Part shown: positions 1-7,602 of the stretch, in pieces | Position numbering within the stretch: the stretch's first letter is position 1 | How the letters are laid out: each line of letters opens with the position of its first letter | Assembly: GCF_029968015.1 (NCBI RefSeq) | Contig: NZ_JASCIS010000020.1 | Coordinates: 94,171 to 158,170 of the forward strand | Direction of reading: 5' to 3' | DNA: 64,000 bases | Source: Streptomyces luteolus | Lineage (GTDB): Bacteria > Actinomycetota > Actinomycetes > Streptomycetales > Streptomycetaceae | Position numbers and translations under genes: made by a program | The notes under the pieces: model-generated | What the model was told of the DNA's origin: nothing | The model's database searches: none | Seen by the model: the letters and a program-made list of their open reading frames with translations, nothing else

Positions 1-736
1 GGGCGACCTGATCCGCTTCCTGGAGGAGGAACTCTCCCTCGCGGCGGGCGACGTCACCGGCTGGGACCTGATGACGCACTCCATCGAGCCGCCCGCCTAC
101 CTCGGCCGCGACCGGGAGCTGCTCGCGGGGCCGCGGATGGACAACCTGCTCTCGGTGCACGCCGGTACGGCCGCCCTCGTCGCGGTCGCGGGTTCGGAGA
201 GCCTGCCGTACATCCCCGTGCTCGCCGCCTTCGACCACGAGGAGAACGGCTCCCAGTCCGACACCGGCGCCGACGGTCCGCTGCTCGGCTCCGTGCTCGA
301 ACGGTCGGTGTACGCGCGCGGCGGCGCCCACGAGGACAAGGCCCGCGCCTTCGCCGGGAGCGTCTGCCTCTCCTCGGACACCGGGCACGCCGTGCACCCC
401 AACTACGCGGAGCGGCACGACCCGACGCATCTGCCGCGCGCGGGCGGCGGGCCGATCCTCAAGGTCAACGTCAACAACCGCTACGCCACGGACGGTTCGG
501 GGCGCGCGGTGTTCGCCGCCGCCTGCGAGAAGGCGGACGTGCCCTTCCAGTCATTCGTCTCCAACAACTCGATGCCGTGCGGCACGACCATCGGCCCGAT
601 CACCGCGGCCCGGCACGGCATCAAGACGGTCGACATCGGCGTCGCGATCCTGTCGATGCACAGCGCGCGTGAACTGTGCGGGGCGAAGGACCCGTATCTG
701 CTCGCCAACGCGCTCGCGGCGTTCCTGGAGGGGTGA
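1..736 (+). CDS. M18 family aminopeptidase (5' end outside window)
   Basis: The open frame runs in from the left edge (reading from base 2) and ends at a TGA, giving about 244 residues, the C-terminal half or more of a family that is normally around 430 residues. Visible M18 zinc-peptidase signatures are the metal Asp in GPRMDNLLS, the catalytic/metal Glu pair in FDHEENGS, the SNNSMPCGTTIGPI block and the metal-binding His in SMHSARELCG near the C-terminus. The enzyme removes N-terminal, often acidic, residues from peptides in the cytoplasm. The first in-frame ATG at base 71 is internal to the family alignment, so the true start lies upstream of the window. Family assignment is secure; substrate is not visible. 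Confidence 0.93.
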   Translation, partial: GDLIRFLEEELSLAAGDVTGWDLMTHSIEPPAYLGRDRELLAGPRMDNLLSVHAGTAALVAVAGSESLPYIPVLAAFDHEENGSQSDTGADGPLLGSVLERSVYARGGAHEDKARAFAGSVCLSSDTGHAVHPNYAERHDPTHLPRAGGGPILKVNVNNRYATDGSGRAVFAAACEKADVPFQSFVSNNSMPCGTTIGPITAARHGIKTVDIGVAILSMHSARELCGAKDPYLLANALAAFLEG

Positions 737-807
737 ACTCCCGCTTCCTGCATGTCCGTTCGCCCCTCGGGTACCCGAGGACCACGGATACACGAGGAGG
801 CGAGACC

Positions 808-1023
808 ATGGGCCTGGGCGGATGCATTCTGCTGATCGCCGTAGGAGCCATTCTCACGTTCGCCACGGACTGGGAGATGAGCGGAGTCGACCTGGACCTG
901 GTCGGTCTGATCCTGATGCTGGTCGGCTTCATCGGTGTGGCGGCCTACACGTCCATCGCCCGGCGCAGGCGGGCTGTCGTCCCGCCGGTCGTCACCGAGC
1001 GGGACGACGGGCACGGCCTCTGA
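808..1023 (+). CDS. DUF6458-type small membrane protein
   Basis: A 71-residue protein with two predicted membrane segments: residues 3-18 (rich in Gly, Ile, Leu) and about 29-48 (LVGLILMLVGFIGVAAY), followed by a basic stretch RRRR and an acidic tail. This arrangement matches the small actinobacterial DUF6458 family of unknown function. The ATG at 808 follows a GAGGAGG ribosome site (about 8 bases away), which makes it a better start than the longer in-frame ORF beginning inside the aminopeptidase gene. It lies downstream of the aminopeptidase on the same strand and converges on the thioredoxin/NHL gene. No function can be inferred. Confidence 0.85.
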   Translation: MGLGGCILLIAVGAILTFATDWEMSGVDLDLVGLILMLVGFIGVAAYTSIARRRRAVVPPVVTERDDGHGL

Positions 1024-1059
1024 TCGCCGCGACCGCCGCGCCCGCCGCACCCCCGCGGT

Positions 1060-2850
1060 TCAGGCGTCGAGCCCCGCGAGCACCAGCGGCAGCCGGTCCG
1101 CGCCGCTCTCCGTGAGGCGGACCGGGACGCCCCAGTCCTGCTGGTGGACGTGGCAGGCCGGGTACTCGTTGTTCGGGTCGTCGTCGCAGCTCGCGGCCAT
1201 CGCCGAGACGTGCAGGACGCCCTCCGTGACCTCGGGGTTGAGGGTCAGGGCGCGGGCCAGGTCCGTGCCCTGACCCTCGCCGTCGAGCAGCAGCTCGGGC
1301 GGGGTGGAGGAGACGAGCAGACGGGTCGAGGGGCCGTAGCGGGTGTCGAGCTTCTGGCCTGTCGGCGCCTGGAAGACCACGTCCAACCGCAGCGCGCCGG
1401 GGGCCACTTCGGTGGCGGCGCGCTGGGTGCGGTGGGCGACGGACTCGACGCGTACGGCCTCTTCGGGCAGGCGCAGGCGGGTGAGGCGGTGGCGGGCCGA
1501 CTCGACGACCACGACGTCCTCACCGACCACGACCGCGGCGCTCGGCTCCCTCAAGTCCGTTGCCAGGGTGGTCACTTCACCGCTCGCCGGGTCGAAGCGG
1601 CGCAGCGCGTGGTTGTACGTGTCCGAGATCGCCACCGAGCCGTCCGGGAGCGCGGTGACGCCCAACGGGTGCTGGAGCAGGGCCTGTCCGGCCGCGCCGT
1701 CCCGGTGGCCGAAGTCGAAGAGGCCGGTGCCGACGGCCGTGTGGACCACGCGGTCCGGGTCGATCCAGCGCAGTGCGCTCGTCTCCGAGTCGGCGATCCA
1801 CAGCCGGTCCTCGGTCGCCGCGAGCCCGGACGGCTGCGCGAACCAGGCCTCGGCGGCCGGGCCGTCGACCAGGCCCTCGTTGGTGGTGCCCGCCGCGACC
1901 TGGACGGTGCCCGCCTCCGGGTCGTACGTCCACAGCTGGTGCACGCCCGCCATCGCGATCCACACCAGGCCGTCGAAGACCGCCACGTCCCAGGGCGAGG
2001 AGAGGCTGACCTCGCGGGCCGGGCCGGAGGTGGGTTCGCCCTGCATCCACTGCCGCCCGGTGCCCGCGACCGTCTCGACGGCACCGGTCTCCGGGTCGTA
2101 CGTGCGCAGCGCGTGGTTCACCGTGTCGGCGACCAGGACCTTGCCGGAGGGCAGCAGCGCGAGGCCCTGCGGCTCGCTGAAGGCGTCCGGGCCGAGGCCG
2201 CGCTCGCCGCTGCCGATGCGGCGTACGACGGTCTCCCCGTCCGCCTCCAGCTCGACCAGCTGGTGCCGGGTCGAGTCGGAGACCAGGAAGGTGCCGCCGG
2301 GCAGCAGCAGCGCCTTGCCGGGGAAGCGCAGGTCGGTGGCGACGGGCTCCGGCGGGACGTACGGACCGTCCCCGCGGCGGAGCGTGCCCTTGGCCTCGTG
2401 CTCGGCCTCCAGCTCCTCGACCAGCTTCTCGATCGCGTGCGCGTGCCCCTCACCGGCGTGCTGCGCGACCACGTACCCCTCGGGGTCGATGACGACGAGC
2501 GTGGGCCAGGCGCGGACCGCGTACTGCTTCCAGGTGGCGAGCTCGGGGTCGTCGAGCACCGGGTGGTGCACCTCGTACCGCTCGACGGCGTCGACGACGG
2601 CCTGGTGCTCGGCCTCGTGCACGAACTTCGGCGAGTGCACGCCGATGATCACGACCGTGTCGGCGTGCTTGCGCTCCATCTCGCGGAGCTCGTCGAGTAC
2701 GTGCAGACAGTTGATGCAGCAGAAGGTCCAGAAGTCCAGAACGACGATGCGTCCCCGCAGGTCGGCGAGGGTGTACTGCTGATCTCCTGTGTTCAGCCAG
2801 CCGCCCTTGCCGATCAGCTCGGGGGCCCGAACGCGTGCACGTGTAGCCAT
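1060..2850 (-). CDS. thioredoxin-like/NHL-repeat protein
   Basis: A 596-residue protein. The first ~150 residues are a thioredoxin-fold domain (AhpC/TSA or TlpA type) with the redox motif FWTFCCINC: a CxxC-like CCINC pair after a typical LDFW strand. The remainder carries repeated NHL beta-propeller units (for example LALLPSGKVLVADTVNHALR and VTALPDGSVAISDTYNHALR-type repeats), then a C-terminal beta domain. Such proteins (NHLRC2-like) are assumed to be redox-active scaffolds; their bacterial role is not established. The start at ATG 2850 is preferred over GTG 2868 because a GGATGGGG stretch lies just upstream and the Trx domain begins soon after. It is transcribed divergently from the LURP-one gene with only 41 bases between starts. 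Confidence 0.9.
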   Translation of the reverse strand: MATRARVRAPELIGKGGWLNTGDQQYTLADLRGRIVVLDFWTFCCINCLHVLDELREMERKHADTVVIIGVHSPKFVHEAEHQAVVDAVERYEVHHPVLDDPELATWKQYAVRAWPTLVVIDPEGYVVAQHAGEGHAHAIEKLVEELEAEHEAKGTLRRGDGPYVPPEPVATDLRFPGKALLLPGGTFLVSDSTRHQLVELEADGETVVRRIGSGERGLGPDAFSEPQGLALLPSGKVLVADTVNHALRTYDPETGAVETVAGTGRQWMQGEPTSGPAREVSLSSPWDVAVFDGLVWIAMAGVHQLWTYDPEAGTVQVAAGTTNEGLVDGPAAEAWFAQPSGLAATEDRLWIADSETSALRWIDPDRVVHTAVGTGLFDFGHRDGAAGQALLQHPLGVTALPDGSVAISDTYNHALRRFDPASGEVTTLATDLREPSAAVVVGEDVVVVESARHRLTRLRLPEEAVRVESVAHRTQRAATEVAPGALRLDVVFQAPTGQKLDTRYGPSTRLLVSSTPPELLLDGEGQGTDLARALTLNPEVTEGVLHVSAMAASCDDDPNNEYPACHVHQQDWGVPVRLTESGADRLPLVLAGLDA

Positions 2851-2891
2851 GTCCCCATCCAACCTCACTCACCCGGGTACGCATTCCCGCC

Positions 2892-3407
2892 ATGAGATAC
2901 GTGGTGCGCGACCGGGTCTTAGGTATCGGGGACGACTACTGGATCGAGGACGAGCAGGGCCGCAAGGCGTTCCTCGTGGACGGGAAGGCGATGCGGCTGC
3001 GCGAGACGTTCGAGCTGAAGGATCCGCAGGGCGACGTGCTGATCGACATCCGCAAGAAGATGCTCTCCCTGCGGGACACGATGACCATCGAGCGCGGCGA
3101 GCAGCCCCTCGCGACGGTCCGCCGCAAGCAGTTCTCGCTGCTGCGCAACCACTACCGCGTGAGCCTGGTCGAGGGCACGGAGCTGGACGTCAGCGGGAAG
3201 ATCCTGGACCGGGAGTTCGCGGTCGAGTACGACGGGGAGCTGCTGGCGGAGATCTCTCGACGGTGGGTGACGTTGAGGGAGACGTACGGGGTGAATGTCG
3301 TCCGGGAGGACGTGGATGCGGCGCTGGTGATCGCGGTGGCGGTGTGCGTGATTCGGTTGGCGGAGCGGGACAAATCCAGCCCGTCTGGGGGCACCTCCCA
3401 GCGGTAG
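2892..3407 (+). CDS. LURP-one-related (DUF567) family protein
   Basis: 171 residues with the tubby-like LURP-one fold: MRYVVRDRVLGIGDDYWI at the N-terminus, then the typical alternation of short beta strands (AFLVDGKAMRLRETFEL, LSLRDTMTIERG) and a C-terminal hydrophobic helix (ALVIAVAVCVIRLAE). Bacterial members are of unknown function; phospholipid scramblase-like membrane binding has been proposed for the fold. No clear ribosome site precedes the ATG. The last ten residues (SSPSGGTSQR) and the TAG stop are supplied by an intergenic repeat element (3376-3470), so the original C-terminus has probably been altered by repeat insertion. Confidence 0.9.
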   Translation: MRYVVRDRVLGIGDDYWIEDEQGRKAFLVDGKAMRLRETFELKDPQGDVLIDIRKKMLSLRDTMTIERGEQPLATVRRKQFSLLRNHYRVSLVEGTELDVSGKILDREFAVEYDGELLAEISRRWVTLRETYGVNVVREDVDAALVIAVAVCVIRLAERDKSSPSGGTSQR

Positions 3408-3468
3408 CTGGGGGAGATTGAGGACGAGCGCCTCAGCGCGACACGGGGTCCGGGGCAGAGCCCCGGGG
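3376..3468. repeat. intergenic repeat A with a nested hairpin insertion
   Basis: The sequence AGCCCGTC ... GATTGAGGACGAG followed by a GGGGTCCGGGGCAGAGCCCC palindrome is the same element as at 5228-5296, 30436-30500 and 30677-30745. Here the element is split after CCGTC by a separate ~31-base piece (3386-3416) that folds as CTCCCAGC-GGTA-GCTGGGGG. The element sits between the convergent LURP-one and amidase genes and may act as a bidirectional terminator; that role is inferred from position and symmetry only. Confidence 0.7.
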
Positions 3469-4245
3469 TCAGCCCAGGACCCGGTCCTTCAGGGCCGGGA
3501 AGCGTTCCCGGGTCGTCGCCACCGCGCTCGGGTCGAAGTCCACCGTCAGGATCTCCTCGCCCGAGCCGGCCTCCGCCAGCACCTCGCCCCACGGGTCGAC
3601 CACGATGCTGTGGCCCGCCTGCGGGACCCCCGCGTGCGCGCCGCCGGTGCCGCAGGCCAGGACGTACGCCTGGTTCTCGACCGCGCGGGCCTGTGCGAGC
3701 AGCGTCCAGTGGGCGCGGCGGCGCTCGGGCCAGCCCGCGGAGACGACGAGGGTCTCGGCGCCCGCGTCGACCAGGCCGCGGAACAGCTCGGGAAAGCGCA
3801 GGTCGTAGCAGGTGGCGAGGCCGAGCACGGTCGACGGGTGCGGGACCGTGACGAGGTCCTTGCCGGCGCCCATCATCGTGGCCTCGCCCTTGTCGAAGCC
3901 GAAGCGGTGGATCTTGCGGTACGTCTGGGCGAGGGCGCCGTCGGGGGAGAAGACGAGGGTCGTGTTGTAGAGCGTGCCGCTGTCCTCGCGCTCCACGATC
4001 GACCCGGCGTGCAGCCAGACGCCCGCGTCGTGCGCGGCGGCGGCCATCGCGTCGTGCGTGGGCCCGCGCAGCGCTTCCGCCTCGGTGCCGAAGGAGTCGT
4101 ACGCGAAGGCGCCGACCGGCCACAGTTCCGGCAGCACCACCAAGTCGGCCCCGGCCTGGTCGCGTACCAGTGAAGCCACCCTGGAGCGGCGGGAATTGAC
4201 CGATTCGTCGGGGTCTACGTCGATCTGGATCAGCGAGGCGCGCAC
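3469..4245 (-). CDS. carbon-nitrogen hydrolase (nitrilase/omega-amidase family)
   Basis: 258 residues with the Glu-Lys-Cys triad of the nitrilase superfamily: Glu in VVLPELWPVGAF (about residue 41), Lys in TYRKIHRFGFDKG (about 110) and the nucleophile Cys in LATCYDLRFPELFR (about 144). Length and motifs resemble omega-amidase/Nit2 and predicted amidohydrolases that hydrolyse small amides such as keto-glutaramate or deaminated glutathione. It starts at a GTG and is divergent from the mycothiol-type isomerase gene. Cytoplasmic; exact substrate cannot be read from sequence. Confidence 0.92.
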   Translation of the reverse strand: MRASLIQIDVDPDESVNSRRSRVASLVRDQAGADLVVLPELWPVGAFAYDSFGTEAEALRGPTHDAMAAAAHDAGVWLHAGSIVEREDSGTLYNTTLVFSPDGALAQTYRKIHRFGFDKGEATMMGAGKDLVTVPHPSTVLGLATCYDLRFPELFRGLVDAGAETLVVSAGWPERRRAHWTLLAQARAVENQAYVLACGTGGAHAGVPQAGHSIVVDPWGEVLAEAGSGEEILTVDFDPSAVATTRERFPALKDRVLG

Positions 4246-4396
4246 ACTACCACCGTCCTGGCATTCGAGTACCCATCACCGCCTACGATCGTCACACGAA
4301 AGCACTGCAGGCGGCCCGTGCGGCAGCGTAACTTAAGGGGCCGAGCCTCCCACGCAGTCCTGCCAGCCCGTACAGACGAACCGCCCGAGGGGTCCC

Positions 4397-5221
4397 GTGA
4401 CCGTCCATCCCAGCATCCAGACCTACGCCGACTCCTGGACCCACTCCGTGGAGGCCATATCCGAGCTGGTGACACCGCTCGCGGAGGGCTCCTGGAACCT
4501 GGCGACGCCCTGCCCCGGCTGGTCCGTGCGGGACCTCGTCTCCCATGTCATCGGGCTCGACTGCGAGATGCTCGGCGACCCCCGGCCGATCCACACGCTG
4601 CCGCGGGACCTGTACCACGTGCAGACGGAGCTGCAGCGGTACATGGAGGTGCAGGTCGACGTCCGCCGGCACCACACGGCGCCGGAGATGACCGCCGAGC
4701 TGGAGTACACGATCATCCGCCGCTCCCGGCAGCTGCGGAACGAGTCGCGCGACCCGCAGACGCAGGTGCGCGGGCCGCTCGGCAACCAGGAGCCGCTCGA
4801 AGAGGCTCTTCGCAAGCGGGCGTTCGACGTGTGGGTGCACGAGCAGGACCTGCGCACGGCCCTCGACACCCCGGCCAACCTGGACTCCCCCGGCGCGTAT
4901 GTCGCGCGGGACATCCTGATCTCCGGGCTGCCCAAGGTGGTCGCCAAGCAGGCCGGTGCGCCCGTGAACTCGGCGGTCGTCTTCGACGTCGGCGGCCCCG
5001 TGGACTTCCTGCGTACGGTCCGGATCGACGCCGACGGCAGGGGGACCGTGGACAACGCCCCGTCGCTCGGCCCCGCGGTCACGCTCGCGCTCGACTGGGA
5101 GACGTTCTACAAGCTGTGCTGCGGCCGCGTGAAGCCGGGCTCCGTACGGGACCGCGTGAAGGCGGACGGTGACCAGGAGCTGGCGGAGGCGATCCTGCGG
5201 AACTTGGCGATGACGGTGTGA
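4397..5221 (+). CDS. maleylpyruvate isomerase/mycothiol-dependent family enzyme
   Basis: 274 residues. The N-terminal ~150 residues match the DinB-like mycothiol-dependent maleylpyruvate isomerase N-domain, with characteristic WNLATPCPGWSVRDLVSHV and the later DVWVHEQDLRTAL segment; the C-terminal part matches the MDMPI C-terminal (SCP2-like) domain. Members use or bind mycothiol, the actinobacterial thiol; most are uncharacterised, so a specific reaction is not claimed. GTG start after a CGAGGGG ribosome site. A copy of intergenic repeat A follows immediately after the stop. Confidence 0.9.
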   Translation: MTVHPSIQTYADSWTHSVEAISELVTPLAEGSWNLATPCPGWSVRDLVSHVIGLDCEMLGDPRPIHTLPRDLYHVQTELQRYMEVQVDVRRHHTAPEMTAELEYTIIRRSRQLRNESRDPQTQVRGPLGNQEPLEEALRKRAFDVWVHEQDLRTALDTPANLDSPGAYVARDILISGLPKVVAKQAGAPVNSAVVFDVGGPVDFLRTVRIDADGRGTVDNAPSLGPAVTLALDWETFYKLCCGRVKPGSVRDRVKADGDQELAEAILRNLAMTV

Positions 5222-5227
5222 CCGGCT

Positions 5228-5296
5228 AGCCCGTCCGGCGATTGAGGACGAGGCCGTCAGGCCGATGGGGTCTGGGGCGCAGCCCCAGGTGCCGAG
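5228..5296. repeat. intergenic repeat A (copy 2)
   Basis: AGCCCGTCCGGCGATTGAGG followed by ACGAG and a GGGGTCTGGGGCGCAGCCCC palindrome lies between two convergent genes (isomerase and MFS transporter). It is the uninterrupted version of the element at 3376-3468 and may serve as a terminator-like structure. Confidence 0.7.
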
Positions 5297-5332
5297 CCCC
5301 GGACCACCCGCACCGGGACGCCGACGTAAGAC

Positions 5333-6637
5333 CTACGCCGGTACGTGCACCGCCTCCACCCGGCTCGCCACCAACCGCTCACTCTCCAACCGCACCGCGC
5401 GCCGCCGCAGCCGCAGGATCTGCGTGACGCCCAGAGCCTCCAGGGCGAAGATCGAGCAGAACGCGATCCGGTAGTTCTGGCCGGTCGCGTCGAGCAGGAC
5501 GCCGACCGCGAGGAGTGTGGTCATGGAGGCGACGAAGCCGCCCATGTTGACGATGCCGGAGGCGGTGCCCTGGCGCTCCGGCGGGTTGGCGGGGCGGGCG
5601 AAGTCGAAGCCGATCATCGAGGCCGGTCCGCAGGTGCCGAGCACCACGCAGAGGACGACGAGCAGGGCCGTCGGCGCCGATTCGCCCGGGTAGCCGAGGG
5701 TGAGGGCCCACGCGAGGGCGGTCGCGGTGACCGTGCCGAGGGCCAGAGGGGTGCGGGCGGCGTGGTGGCGGGCGACGACCTGGCCGTAGACAAGGCCGAT
5801 GGTCATGCTCGACAGCACGGTCAGGGTGAGGAGTTCACCCGCCGCGGCGCGGGACAGGCCCTGCGCCTCCACCAGGAACGGCATCCCCCACAGCAGCGTG
5901 AAGACCATCATCGGGAACTGCGTGGTGAAGTGCACCCAGAGCCCGAGCCGGGTGCCGGGCTCCCGCCAGGCCTCCGCTATCTGCCGCCGTACGAACGCGG
6001 GCCCCTGGGCCTGCTTGACCGGCGGCGGCTCGTGGCCCTCCGGGTGGTCCTTGAGGAAGAGCAGCAGCAGGACGAGGACGACGACGCCCGCGAGCGAGCT
6101 GCCCACGAACGCGGCGGTCCAGCCGAGCCCGTGCAGCATCCGCGAGAGTACGAGCGTGGACACGAGGTTGCCGCCCATCCCGATGAGCCCGGCGAGCTGC
6201 GCGACGAGCGGTCCGCGCCGCGCCGGGAACCAGCGGGTGCCCAGGCGAAGGACGCTGATGAAGGTCATCGCGTCCCCGCAGCCGAGCAGCGCACGCGCGG
6301 CGAGCGCCATGCCGTACGAGGGCGCGAGCGCGAAGGAGAGCTGGCCGACGGTGAACAGGACGACGCCGAGGGTCAGCACCCTCTTCGTGCCGAGCCGGTC
6401 GACCATCAGGCCCACGGGGATCTGCATGCCCGCGTAGACGAGGAGCTGGAGGATCGAGAACGTGGACAGGGCGGAGGCGCTGACGTGGAAGCGTTCGGCG
6501 GCGTCAAGGCCTGCGACGCCGAGCGAGGTGCGGAAGATGACGGCGACGAAGTAGACGGCGACGCCGATCGACCAGACCGCGACGGCCCTCCGGCCGCCGG
6601 GCGGATCGCCGGGGAGCCGGATCTCTCGATCGCTCAT
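5333..6637 (-). CDS. MFS transporter
   Basis: 434 residues with about twelve hydrophobic segments and MFS features: the first helix begins at VAVWSIGVAVYFVAVIFR, a loop motif GLMVDRLGTKRVL (the conserved D-R-x-G-x-K/R-R loop between helices 2 and 3) and a central cytoplasmic loop (KDHPEGHEPPPVKQ). Resembles the nitrate/sugar-phosphate type uniporter-antiporter branch. The ATG at 6637 overlaps the stop of the upstream GntR gene by four bases (ATGA), so the two are co-transcribed and the regulator probably controls this transporter. Substrate unknown. Confidence 0.9.
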   Translation of the reverse strand: MSDREIRLPGDPPGGRRAVAVWSIGVAVYFVAVIFRTSLGVAGLDAAERFHVSASALSTFSILQLLVYAGMQIPVGLMVDRLGTKRVLTLGVVLFTVGQLSFALAPSYGMALAARALLGCGDAMTFISVLRLGTRWFPARRGPLVAQLAGLIGMGGNLVSTLVLSRMLHGLGWTAAFVGSSLAGVVVLVLLLLFLKDHPEGHEPPPVKQAQGPAFVRRQIAEAWREPGTRLGLWVHFTTQFPMMVFTLLWGMPFLVEAQGLSRAAAGELLTLTVLSSMTIGLVYGQVVARHHAARTPLALGTVTATALAWALTLGYPGESAPTALLVVLCVVLGTCGPASMIGFDFARPANPPERQGTASGIVNMGGFVASMTTLLAVGVLLDATGQNYRIAFCSIFALEALGVTQILRLRRRAVRLESERLVASRVEAVHVPA

Positions 6638-7314
6638 CGCACGTCTCCCCTGGCCAGGTTGGAGAACCAGCCGACGTGCCGGTGGACGACGGCGACGGCC
6701 GCGTCCGCGTCGCCCGCGCGCAGCGCGTCGAGGATCTCGGCGTGCTCGCCGAGGGTCTTGGCGATGCGGTCGGGGTGCGAGTGCATCACGGCGACGCCCA
6801 TCCGCAACTGCCGGTCGCGGAGCTGGTCGTAGAGGCGGGAGAGGATCTCGTTGCCGCCGCTGCGGACGATCTCGGCGTGGAAGCAGCGGTCGCTGACGGC
6901 GGCCGCCGCGAAGTCCCCGGCCGCGGCCTGTGCGCGCTGCTGGGCGAGGAGCTCCTCCAGGCGCTCGATGAGCGCTGCGGGCGCGGGCACGGCCTTGCGC
7001 GCCGCGTGCTCCTCGACGAGCAGCCGGGTCTCGACCACGTCCGCGATCTCCTGCGCGGAGACCGGCAGGACCAGGGCGCCCTTCTTCGGGTAGAGCTTCA
7101 GCAGCCCCTCGACCTCCAGCTTGAGCAGGGCCTCGCGCACGGGCGTACGGGAGACGCCGACGTCGGTGGCCAGCTCGCCCTCGGTGAGGAGGGTGCCGCC
7201 CTCGTACCGCCGTTCCAGTACGGCCTGCTTCACGTGCTGGTAGACGCGCTCCGCGGCGGGGGGCTGCTTCGTCGGGGGCGCGGGGGCGGGGGAGGGTGCG
7301 GCAGGCATGCGCAC
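6634..7314 (-). CDS. GntR family (FadR/FCD-type) transcriptional regulator
   Basis: 226 residues: winged-helix domain at residues ~20-85 with TEGELATDVGVSRTPVREAL, the canonical GntR recognition helix, followed by an all-helical FCD ligand domain with the metal-binding pattern (D in VSDRCFHAEIVRSGGN, H in GEHAEILDAL, H in VHRHVGWF). FCD regulators usually sense carboxylic acids and autoregulate. Start is GTG 7314 or ATG 7308. A proline/alanine-rich N-terminal tail of ~18 residues precedes the fold. It is first gene of a two-gene operon with the MFS transporter. Confidence 0.92.
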   Translation of the reverse strand: MRMPAAPSPAPAPPTKQPPAAERVYQHVKQAVLERRYEGGTLLTEGELATDVGVSRTPVREALLKLEVEGLLKLYPKKGALVLPVSAQEIADVVETRLLVEEHAARKAVPAPAALIERLEELLAQQRAQAAAGDFAAAAVSDRCFHAEIVRSGGNEILSRLYDQLRDRQLRMGVAVMHSHPDRIAKTLGEHAEILDALRAGDADAAVAVVHRHVGWFSNLARGDVR

Positions 7315-7324
7315 AGCATAGATA

Positions 7325-7342
7325 CATCAGGTGTGCATCAGG
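7325..7342. promoter_or_regulatory. candidate GntR operator: two CATCAGG direct repeats
   Basis: CATCAGG occurs at 7325-7331 and 7336-7342, eleven bases apart (one helical turn), 11-17 bases upstream of the GntR start. Position fits an autoregulatory operator, but no binding consensus for this regulator is known to me. Confidence 0.35.
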
Positions 7343-7349
7343 AACCGGC

Positions 7350-7417
7350 GTCCGGGATGCGGGACGGGGTCCGGGACGGGGTCCGGGACGGGGTCCGGGA
7401 CAGGATCCGGGACGGGT
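7350..7417. repeat. 12-bp tandem repeat (GACGGGGTCCGG unit, ~6 copies)
   Basis: About six head-to-tail copies of a 12-base unit, three of them identical and the outer ones degenerate, lie in the 288-base gap between the GntR and DD-peptidase starts. Nothing else is seen in this gap apart from the flanking candidate operators. Confidence 0.8.
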
Positions 7418-7548
7418 GCGGATATCGGACGTGCGAAGTCGGTCGCAGGACACGCTCGCGCGTTCCCGCTTTCACCCGGACGAGTGCGCATCCATTCACT
7501 TCGGCCGTACGTCTTGTATCCGGAACTGCCTTTCTGGGTTTCCGATTT

Positions 7549-7565
7549 GACACCTCTCGGGTGTC
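7549..7565. promoter_or_regulatory. inverted repeat GACACC-N5-GGTGTC upstream of the DD-peptidase
   Basis: A perfect 6-base inverted repeat with a 5-base centre, followed by a TTTCC tract, sits about 38 bases before the TTG start. It could be an operator or a small attenuator hairpin; a TTGACA hexamer (7546-7551 region) overlaps its left arm. Confidence 0.35.
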
Positions 7566-7602
7566 TTTCCCCAGACGCTTACGCGAATTCGGAGCATCGA
7601 CT

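Noticed and set aside
1144..2895. Long frames opposite the NHL and other minus-strand genes
   Set aside because: They mirror the codon pattern of the real genes, as expected in very G+C-rich DNA, and encode no recognisable protein.
7350..7417. CRISPR-like array
   Set aside because: Units are 12 bases with no spacers and no cas genes nearby; an ordinary tandem repeat.
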